NCBI RefSeq assembly: GCF_017893945.1
Contig: NZ_CP054257.1
Coordinates: 2,418,001-2,482,000 of the forward strand
Origin: Treponema parvum
Lineage (GTDB): Bacteria; Spirochaetota; Spirochaetia; Treponematales; Treponemataceae
DNA: 64,000 bases
Direction: 5' to 3'
The translations under genes were made by a program, and so were the position numbers. The notes under the pieces are model-generated. The model did not search any database and was not told where the DNA came from. It saw nothing but the letters and a program-made list of their open reading frames with translations. How positions within the stretch are numbered: position 1 is the stretch's first letter; the number at the start of each line of letters is the position of its first letter. Shown piece by piece: positions 58,555 through 64,000 of the stretch.

Positions 58555-59484
58555 ATGAGCGAATTTAGCGGTGTGGCCGATACAATGCTTATACCTATGG
58601 CGGCGCGGATTTATGCGTCCAAACGTTTTCCGGAATATTTTTATGACGAAACGGCTTTGTCACTGGAAGAAAAAATACCCAAAGAAACGCTTGAGCGGAT
58701 TTGGAAATCATCTTCCGAATACACTATGCTGGCTTCCGTAGCCCGCTATCACAATTTTGACGAGATAACGAAAAACTTTATTGCCGCGCATGAAAAATGC
58801 AACATCATTAATCTGGGCGCGGGACTTGAAACTGCGGCATTTCGGCTGCAAGCAGAAAGTGTGCAGACAACCGGGACGCAGGCAAACATCATACAAGCAG
58901 ACAACTTACAAGAGGCAACTGTACAGGGAGCCGGCAAACATACCGCAAGGACACATACACCTGTCACATATACGGACGGCGCAATTTTTTACGAAATAGA
59001 TTTGCCTGAAGTTATCGAACTGCGCAAAAATATCTTGGGCAAAAAAGAAAACGAGACTCTCATAGGAGCCGACCTTTTTACGCTGAGATGGGCAGAAAAC
59101 ATAGACGCCGCCCTTCCGTCTTTGCTGGTTGTTTCAGGCGTGTTTCAATATTTCCGTGAAGAAAAAATTTTGTCGTTTTTGTCGGACATAAAAAAACGCT
59201 TCCCCGCCGGAGAATTGATTTTTGATGCGACGAATGAAATCGGCATAAAATACGCGAATAAGTACGTACAAAAGACAGGCAACGCTTCGGCGCATATGTA
59301 TTTTTACGTAAACGACTGTTCCGTCTTTGCAAAAAAATGCGGTATGGAGCTAATCGAAAGGCGCACGTTTTATACCGCCGCACGAAAAATGTTGAAGCGT
59401 AAACTGAAGCTGTATACCCGCATAGCGATGAAAGTGTGCGACGACGGCGGAAGAACGGTCATCTTACATTTAAAACTTAATTGA
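58555..59484 (+). CDS. LCM-type O-methyltransferase with an internal insertion
   Basis: 309 residues, GGGAGG before ATG 58555. It is a leucine carboxyl methyltransferase/PPM-like SAM enzyme: FYDETALSL, then RYHNFDEITKNFIAAHEKCNIINLGAGLETAAFRLQ (motif I), FYEIDLPEVIELRKNIL (acidic SAM-ribose motif), VVSGVFQYF, and LIFDATNEIG. Between motif I and FYEIDLP, where relatives have about 8 residues, there are some 45 Thr-, Gln- and Ala-rich residues (residues 102-142, TTGTQANIIQADNLQEATV). The DNA there is unusually rich in ACA and CAA. The insertion probably forms a surface loop. Substrate unknown. Confidence 0.8.
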   Translation: MSEFSGVADTMLIPMAARIYASKRFPEYFYDETALSLEEKIPKETLERIWKSSSEYTMLASVARYHNFDEITKNFIAAHEKCNIINLGAGLETAAFRLQAESVQTTGTQANIIQADNLQEATVQGAGKHTARTHTPVTYTDGAIFYEIDLPEVIELRKNILGKKENETLIGADLFTLRWAENIDAALPSLLVVSGVFQYFREEKILSFLSDIKKRFPAGELIFDATNEIGIKYANKYVQKTGNASAHMYFYVNDCSVFAKKCGMELIERRTFYTAARKMLKRKLKLYTRIAMKVCDDGGRTVILHLKLN

Positions 59485-59498
59485 TTTTGAGTGCCGAA

Positions 59499-59597
59499 AT
59501 GAACGATCATCTTCTACTGTTGCTGCCTTTTATTGGACTGCCGTATTCCATTTTAATCAATAAGACAACGACGAGGCTTTCAAAGCTTTACGGATAA
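59499..59597 (+). CDS. Possible 32-residue membrane peptide
   Basis: The frame encodes MNDHLLLLLPFIGLPYSILI plus a polar tail, a single hydrophobic helix. It begins 14 nt after the methyltransferase stop without a convincing ribosome-binding site, so it may be chance. It is listed only because the composition is protein-like. Confidence 0.2.
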   Translation: MNDHLLLLLPFIGLPYSILINKTTTRLSKLYG

Positions 59598-59690
59598 AGA
59601 CTTTTAGCAGTTTCTCTATTGATAGGCACAGAATTTTTTTGTAATAATTTTTCCCTTATCTGTTGGAATTATGAAAAGAAATATACGTAT

Positions 59691-59891
59691 ATGAAATTTG
59701 TATTATTCTTTTTATTGTGGATTCAAGAAAACTTAAAAAAAATAGCTAAGGGAGAAATGCAACCTTTTATTCCATTAAATTTATTCAGAAGGGAAAAATT
59801 CATCCCCCTCCCACCGCTCGCCGAACAACATCGAATCGTTGCCAAGATTGAAGAACTGTTTACTAAGCTTGATTCCATCAGGGCGCATTAA
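59691..59891 (+). pseudogene. Type I restriction specificity subunit (hsdS) C-terminal remnant
   Basis: About 66 codons, ending in TAA. The reading includes ENLKKIAKGEMQPFIPLNLF and EKFIPLPPLAEQHRIVAKIEELFTKLDSIRAH, the second being the very conserved final block of HsdS proteins. The rest of the gene (over 300 residues) is gone, and hsdM and hsdR are not present. The left part is AT-rich and the right part closer to the chromosome average. This marks the left edge of a decayed restriction-modification locus. Confidence 0.75.
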
Positions 59892-60095
59892 CTGATTAGT
59901 TTTATCTTGAAAGGTCAGGGTACAATGCCCAATGCTTTGCATTGTATGTGCGATCCGGTACGGATGCCGGTGGTTCCAAACAGAAGTGGTTTCATTCGGC
60001 TTTAATACTCTTTGTTACGGCATGGAGCGGAGACGTAAAACTTCTGGCATTAAACTCTCCTCTCGGAATACACGAATAAACGATAAACCGTATTT
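59892..60095. other. Gap between the hsdS remnant and the IS
   Basis: It contains one hairpin, TACAATG/CATTGTA with inner CAATGC-ttt-GCATTG (59931-59946), and no open frame. Nothing else recognised. Confidence 0.4.
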
Positions 60096-61450
60096 CCTCA
60101 AATAAAAATCTAACCCAAATGATTTAGGTTCCTCAAGTAAAAATCTAACCGTAGCTATTTTGACCAAGGGACAGCCATAGAGATAAGCGTACTTTGGAGC
60201 TGTTGTGTTTTCTCAAGCAGCAGTTGCAAATCCAAGTTGACCATTCTCCGTCTCAGTTCCTCTTTTTCAGCAGGGCTCAGTTCCTTGCTTTCCATAAGCC
60301 TTCGGTAAGGAGTCTTAGCAGTATCATATTTTTTTATAACCTTTGCGTCTATTCGTGCCTTAGCGATAATCTTCATCGAAGGGAAAAAAAAGTTGACGAG
60401 CTTGTTATAGTATTCATACAGTTCTGCCATGACTTCTCGTGTTTCTTCTCCTTCAAAGCGGTAATAGCCGACAATTCTTCGTACCACACTGTCATTTTTC
60501 TGCTCGACAAAGCAATTGTCATTCTTTTTGTATTCTCTACCTCTGGTAAATACAACCTTATGCTCTTGGCACCATTGCAACAGCTGAGTATTTTTGAACT
60601 CACCTCCGTTATCACTGTCGATGCCTTTCATCTTAAACGGTAATTTTTCTTTTACATCATCGACCGCTTCTTTTGTCCAGCGTTGGGCTTTGTTCAAAAG
60701 AGCTCTGTTTTCCGTCCATCCTGAATGCACGTCGGTGAGTGTGAGCGTACAAACATACTGACCTTCGCTCCTCATACCGCAATGAGCGACCGTGTCGGCT
60801 TCAAAAAAGCCTGGTTTTTTCTCGTCCCAATTGAAATAGGTGCGTATGGGAATAAGCTTATTCAGATTTTTTGCAGGACGTGTGGTCGAAATACCGCGGA
60901 TTGAATGTTTTGGGATTTCCGGCTTGAGAATCCTTGCGACCGTTGCGCTTGATATGGCGCTTAGTTTAAGCTTGAGTTGTTCATCATAGCCTGCCTTTTG
61001 AGCAAAGTAGTCGATGTTGTCGCGGATGAACGGAACAAGGCGTTTTGCACACAGATACATCGATAAAATCCACAGGCGAATAACTTCCTGTTGTACGTCT
61101 TGACAGTAGTATTTTTCATAGCGCCGCTTTTTGCGTACTTTCGTAATGACCTGCACGCTCTTTTTTTCAACGTTGTTAAAGTGTGTTATTTTTATGTACG
61201 CCGTGTTTTTCAAAATGTGGATGGCATACTTTCGGTTGTAGCCGGTGGTCGCAATGAACTCATCGATGATTTTCGTCTTGTGCTTTTTGCTTGCCGTACA
61301 GTAGCGTTTTGCCGTTTCTTCGGTTAATTTCTGTTTCGTTTTCATGTCTAACCCCATTTTGCCCTTCCTTCGGGCTTCTATTGTGACTCAGATTTGGGTT
61401 AGATTTTTACGTGATTCACCGCTTTTTTTTCGGTTAGATTTTACGTGAGG
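60096..61450. mobile_element. Insertion sequence with doubled terminal repeats, about 1.35 kb
   Basis: The left end carries two copies of a 20-bp repeat in the same orientation: CCTCAAATAAAAATCTAACC (60096) and CCTCAAGTAAAAATCTAACC (60131). The right end has two in inverse orientation: GGTTAGATTTTTACGTGATTC (from 61398) and CGGTTAGATTTTACGTGAGG (61431-61450). The outer repeats at both ends also share CCCAAAT/ATTTGGG context in one copy each. Between them is one DDE transposase gene. I see no clear target duplication. Confidence 0.8.
60155..61357 (-). CDS. DDE transposase with integrase core
   Basis: 400 residues, ATG 61357 after AAGGAAGGG. N-terminal helix-turn-helix (EFIATTGYNRKYAIHILKNT). 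The catalytic triad of the rve/integrase core can be read: Asp in PGFFEADTVAHCG, Asp in GIDSDNGGEFKN, Glu in NDNCFVEQKNDSVVRR. The C-terminus is charged and helical (KELSPAEKEELRRRMVNLDL). The frame is intact, so the element may still be active. It resembles integrase-core transposases common in treponemes; I cannot assign the IS family with certainty (IS481/ISNCY-like). Confidence 0.88.
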   Translation of the reverse strand: MGLDMKTKQKLTEETAKRYCTASKKHKTKIIDEFIATTGYNRKYAIHILKNTAYIKITHFNNVEKKSVQVITKVRKKRRYEKYYCQDVQQEVIRLWILSMYLCAKRLVPFIRDNIDYFAQKAGYDEQLKLKLSAISSATVARILKPEIPKHSIRGISTTRPAKNLNKLIPIRTYFNWDEKKPGFFEADTVAHCGMRSEGQYVCTLTLTDVHSGWTENRALLNKAQRWTKEAVDDVKEKLPFKMKGIDSDNGGEFKNTQLLQWCQEHKVVFTRGREYKKNDNCFVEQKNDSVVRRIVGYYRFEGEETREVMAELYEYYNKLVNFFFPSMKIIAKARIDAKVIKKYDTAKTPYRRLMESKELSPAEKEELRRRMVNLDLQLLLEKTQQLQSTLISMAVPWSK

Positions 61451-61493
61451 CAATGCGTAAACTAGCATAAAAATAAAGGCTTATGTTATAATA

Positions 61494-61502
61494 GAGCATC
61501 TC
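61494..61502 (+). promoter_or_regulatory. Promoter of the VapBC-type pair
   Basis: An extended -10, TGTTATAAT (61494-61502), lies just outside the right end of the IS. No good -35 is present, which fits an extended -10. It is about 55 nt ahead of the antitoxin ATG. Confidence 0.55.
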
Positions 61503-61558
61503 TAAAAACGTGGTTGAATTTTTCGAGGTTTCCACTAAAATTATGTGGAGGGTTGCCA

Positions 61559-61798
61559 ATGTCCTATGAAAAATATGCTCAAATAGAAACTCTGGTTTTA
61601 GAAATGCCTTATGAACAGAAAATTCAACTTCTCTCTATGATTGCAGATAATCTAAAAAATACAAAAGTAATTGAAACGGTTCATTCACAGACTAAAAAAA
61701 TAAAACGCTGCTTCGGTATTGCAAAAGGAGAATTTTCTTATCCGAGAAATTTTGATGAGGATAATGACGAAATTGCAAAACTTTTTGGAACCGTGTGA
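61559..61798 (+). CDS. Antitoxin of a type II toxin-antitoxin pair (DUF2281/VapB-like)
   Basis: 79 residues from ATG 61559 with GGAGGG ahead; the longer frame lacks a ribosome-binding site. MSYEKYAQIETLVLEMPYEQ is followed by RCFGIAKGEFSYPRNFDEDNDEIAKLF. The last part matches the toxin-wrapping C-terminus of DUF2281 antitoxins (FG.AKG.F..P.DFDE). It should neutralise the PIN toxin encoded next; the stop and start overlap (TGATG). It probably also represses its own promoter. Confidence 0.8.
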   Translation: MSYEKYAQIETLVLEMPYEQKIQLLSMIADNLKNTKVIETVHSQTKKIKRCFGIAKGEFSYPRNFDEDNDEIAKLFGTV

Positions 61799-62202
61799 TG
61801 AAGATACTCTGCGACACTCACATTTTGATTTGGTTTCTAACGGGAGATGAACAGCTTTCAACAAAGGCGCGTGCCATTATAGAAAACGAGGAGAATGAAA
61901 TTTATTTTTCTCTTGTGTCCGTATGGGAAATCAGTATAAAACATTCACGAAAGCCGGAGCAGATGAGCCTATCACCTAAACGATTTGTAGAATTGTGCGA
62001 AAGTCAGGGGTTTTTAGAATATCCGATAGAGCAGAGGCATATTCTTGCTGTCGATACGCTGCAACGTCCTGTAGATGTGCCGGAACATCATGACCCGTTT
62101 GATAAACTTTTACTTTCACAAGCAAAAACTGACAAGCTAACATTCATTACACATGATTCGCTCATTCCGGATTACAATGAGCCATGCATAGTCCCTGTGT
62201 AA
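61798..62202 (+). CDS. vapC: PIN-domain ribonuclease toxin (VapC family)
   Basis: 134 residues. The catalytic acidic residues are in place: Asp6 in KILCDTHILIWFLTG, Glu in SVWEISIKHSRK, and Asp residues in VPEHHDPFDKLLLSQAK and TFITHDSLI. PIN toxins cut tRNA or rRNA and stop growth when the antitoxin is lost. Its ATG overlaps the antitoxin stop by one base. The pair lies directly beside the IS inside the defence island. Confidence 0.9.
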   Translation: MKILCDTHILIWFLTGDEQLSTKARAIIENEENEIYFSLVSVWEISIKHSRKPEQMSLSPKRFVELCESQGFLEYPIEQRHILAVDTLQRPVDVPEHHDPFDKLLLSQAKTDKLTFITHDSLIPDYNEPCIVPV

Positions 62203-62411
62203 AGAAACCCGTAAGTATTATGATACAGATCGTTTATTAGACATTATCACTCTCATTACACAGTAACCGCTAAGACCGACCGATTGAACTAAAGCGATCA
62301 CCCTCTCGTTGGAGAAAGCTCCGGTTTGAGGACGATCCTTTTGTGAGAGGTGTTTCCTTAAATTTTATATGCGCCGCTCTCTTTACCACGTTACATGGGT
62401 AATTGATAATC

Positions 62412-62515
62412 AGCGTTAGGGATTGAAGGGGCAGCGCAGCTGTTCCGAAGGAATGGAGCGTTAGTGGAACCCCGTAAAGCCCGACGGTTTACGCGGACGC
62501 GGAAACCGGAACGCC
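62412..62515 (+). repeat. GC-rich structured repeat element or RNA
   Basis: Nested complementarity can be traced: CGT..GGG (62414-62421) with CCCGACG (62480-62486), GGGG (62428-62431) with CCCC (62470-62473), and CGTAAA with TTTACG around GCCCGACGG. GCGTTAG occurs twice (62413 and 62457). It is much more GC-rich than the flanks. It looks like the palindromic intergenic repeats seen in several bacterial genomes, but could be a structured RNA. The gap 62203-62411 before it holds no gene. Confidence 0.5.
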
Positions 62516-62555
62516 CAAAATAATTACACATTATAAATCAAATAAGGAGAACCCT

Positions 62556-62730
62556 ATGGATTGCAAAGAAGAAATCGTCGATTCGCGAAATTTTAATGAA
62601 AAAGCCTTTGAAAACACAAAGCATAATGCGCAAGCGCTTTTCCGCCTGAACCACACTGTGCCGATATATGGATGAATACGATGCCGCTTTGCGCGAATTG
62701 TCCGGCGGCAATATTGCAATAACAGCATGA
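62556..62730 (+). pseudogene. Frameshifted small gene of unknown function
   Basis: AAGGAG precedes ATG 62556. The first frame reads MDCKEEIVDSRNFNEKAFEN and ALFRLNHTVPIYG, then stops at 62673. A second frame continues TLCRYMDEYDAALRELSGGN to TGA 62728-62730. Joining them near 62650 would give a protein of about 58 residues, so a single-base slip probably broke it. Alternatively these are two short peptides. Not recognised. Confidence 0.4.
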
Positions 62731-62832
62731 TCTCAACACCTTTGCAAGACATGTGTTTCACACCGAGGACAAAATCGAGAATAACGTCTATACAGAAAAC
62801 AAACTGTTCTTATGAAGCCCGTACAGGTGTGA

Positions 62833-62838
62833 TATAAT
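62833..62838 (+). promoter_or_regulatory. Promoter of the nuclease-domain gene
   Basis: TATAAT is followed by an AT-rich imperfect palindrome (ATAC-atata-GTAT, 62837-62849). The ribosome-binding site AGGGG sits 6 nt before ATG 62882. Confidence 0.45.
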
Positions 62839-62881
62839 ACATATAGTATATTCAGGTACGAAAGCGGAATAGGGGTAGACG

Positions 62882-63595
62882 ATGTCCATTAAGGCAAAAG
62901 ATATGACACCGGCTGAACGCAAGGAGCGCGTGGCGCAGCTGGTAAAGCAGTTTAAGGCGAACGAGGCGTTTTATCTTTCCAAAGATTTTGTGGAAAGCGA
63001 AGTGCGTAATAAATTTATCGATCCGCTGCTTGAATGCCTAAAATGGGATGTCAAAAACGAAAAGGGTGCGCGGCATGACAGGCAGGAAGTAATTACCGAA
63101 GACCGCGTAGTGATGAACGGTCAGGTAAAGCATCCCGACTACACGCTCTGCTACGGGGGCGAGCGGAAGATGTATGTTGAAGCAAAGCAGCCGAGCATCG
63201 ATCTTAAAACGAATCCCGAACCGGCGCTGCAAGTGCGGCGGTATGCGTATACGTCGAAGATGCCGATTGCAGTGCTGACGGATTTTCAGGAATTGGCAAT
63301 TTACGATACGCGGATTAAGCCGAGCGAAAAAGACACTGCTGCGACCGCCCGTATTGAGTATCTGACCTGCGATAAACTCGTCGAAAAATTTGAAGAGTTA
63401 TACGATAAAATCAGCTGGGATGCCGTCGATCTCGGCACCTTCGATACCTATTACGAAGGGACGAAGGATAAGCGGGGAACGGCAACCGTTGACGACGACA
63501 TTTTGAATATGATCGAAAAATGGCGCACGATACTTGCCGAAGATATTGCGCTGCATAACGAAGGAAATTTTAAAAATAACAATAGTGAAAAATAG
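62882..63595 (+). CDS. Stand-alone N-terminal nuclease domain of an Eco57I-like restriction-modification enzyme
   Basis: 237 residues. It matches the first 200 or so residues of Eco57I-type (type IIG) proteins: ESEVRNKFIDPLLECLKWDV, KHPDYTLCYGGERKMYVEAKQP, ALQVRRYAYTSKMPIAVLTDF, YDTRIKPSEKDTAATARI. PD-(D/E)xK nuclease residues are Glu40, Asp86 and Glu100-x-Lys102. Full-length relatives carry on into a methyltransferase domain after LAEDIALHNE. Here the frame ends 10 residues later with FKNNNSEK. It is a truncation or a domain kept alone with the SEFIR gene 18 nt downstream. Confidence 0.75.
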   Translation: MSIKAKDMTPAERKERVAQLVKQFKANEAFYLSKDFVESEVRNKFIDPLLECLKWDVKNEKGARHDRQEVITEDRVVMNGQVKHPDYTLCYGGERKMYVEAKQPSIDLKTNPEPALQVRRYAYTSKMPIAVLTDFQELAIYDTRIKPSEKDTAATARIEYLTCDKLVEKFEELYDKISWDAVDLGTFDTYYEGTKDKRGTATVDDDILNMIEKWRTILAEDIALHNEGNFKNNNSEK

Positions 63596-63613
63596 GGAGC
63601 AATAACTATATCT

Positions 63614-64000
63614 ATGGAAAATCATCCTAAAGTTTTTATATCATACTCTTGGACTGTGCAAAAGGAGGTGGTAAAACTTGCTCAAAGATTAGTAAATGAC
63701 GGAATTGATACAATCGTCGATTTTTGGAATTTGAAGCCCGGAAATGATAAATATAAATTTATGGAATCTATGGTTACAGATAAAACAATCGATTTTGTTT
63801 TAATTGTATGTGATAAAACATATACAGAAAAAGCCAACGATAGAACTGGAGGGGTCGGTGATGAAACAGTAATTATATCGTCAGAATTATATGGAAAGTT
63901 TAAACAAGAAAAATTTTTACCGCTCATTTTAGGAAAAAATGAAGATTCAAGTCCTACTGTTCCCGTTTATATAAAGACGAGGATTTACTTTGATTTTTCT
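63614..64000 (+). CDS. SEFIR/TIR-domain protein, partial
   Basis: 129 codons are visible and the gene runs off the right edge. The reading starts MENHPKVFISYSWTVQKEVV. It continues DGIDTIVDFWNLKPGNDKY, FMESMVTDKTIDFVLIVCDKTYTEKAND, GGVGDETVIISSELYG and FLPLILGK. This is the SEFIR branch of the TIR superfamily, found in bacterial antiphage proteins. It is visibly AT-rich, unlike the nuclease-domain gene before it. The only purine-rich site (GGGAG) is 15 nt ahead of ATG 63614. The C-terminal effector or sensor part is beyond the window. Confidence 0.8.
   Translation, partial: MENHPKVFISYSWTVQKEVVKLAQRLVNDGIDTIVDFWNLKPGNDKYKFMESMVTDKTIDFVLIVCDKTYTEKANDRTGGVGDETVIISSELYGKFKQEKFLPLILGKNEDSSPTVPVYIKTRIYFDFS

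Noticed and set aside
62531..62761. 76-codon minus-strand open frame
   Set aside because: It overlaps the plus-strand frames that have AAGGAG and better protein character, and has no ribosome-binding site.
1..64000. tRNA, rRNA or CRISPR arrays
   Set aside because: No cloverleaf-like gene, rRNA segment or regularly spaced direct repeats were seen on reading; a tRNA or repeat scan would settle it.

Overview
The window looks like chromosome of a Treponema-like spirochaete. The evidence is mid-range GC with a housekeeping set typical of treponemes: pyruvate:ferredoxin oxidoreductase, MetA, proABC, ThyX, a C-terminally short Rel, and a TolC/MFP/RND pump followed by a PII-like protein. There are also lineage-restricted proteins I cannot place outside spirochaetes, and a textbook sigma-54 promoter before hsp20. 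This assignment rests on gene content recognised by eye, not on a database search.

Layout. 1-8.7 kb: a leftward catabolic operon under a ROK-type regulator. It holds a tripartite tricarboxylate-type transporter (TctC, TctB, TctA), two sugar-phosphate isomerase-like TIM barrels and a Gfo/Idh/MocA oxidoreductase. A second TctC-like binding protein runs off the left edge. 9-22.5 kb: housekeeping genes nifJ, mnmG, prfA-prmC, metA facing a degenerate HSL-type hydrolase, a TrhP-like U32 protein and rel. 22.7-30.8 kb: efflux operon tolC/MFP/RND/PII-like, then malQ and hisB. 30.9-39.6 kb: a beta-CASP RNase-like hydrolase, a DUF2804-like protein, a large protein of unknown function, a DUF308 membrane protein with thyX, sigma-54-driven hsp20, slyX and an RluA-type pseudouridine synthase. 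39.8-43.4 kb: a probable accessory patch with a HIRAN-domain protein, a WYL regulator, a gene remnant and a DUF1697 protein. 43.5-55 kb: proABC, a GNAT enzyme, a GGDEF-EAL protein, MATE, UPF0210, ClC and a twin-ABC protein. 55.1-59.5 kb: a candidate small RNA or microprotein, the AmmeMemoRadiSam pair, a Cys-rich protein and a methyltransferase. 59.5-64 kb: a decayed defence island with an hsdS remnant, an IS, a VapBC-type toxin-antitoxin pair, a structured repeat, a frameshifted small gene, a stand-alone Eco57I-like nuclease domain and a SEFIR/TIR protein running off the right edge.

Two signals recur across otherwise ordinary genes. First, a roughly 57-68-nt hairpin repeat occurs five times, at 3994, 22710, 37249, 39624 and 53282. 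At three loci it ends at the ribosome-binding site of the next gene. Second, about ten genes have a -10 hexamer only 5-8 nt before the start codon and no usable Shine-Dalgarno, which predicts leaderless mRNAs. These include mnmG, prfA, metA, proA, slyX and others.

Limits: no homology search, folding or composition calculation was run. All calls come from reading the sequence and translations.
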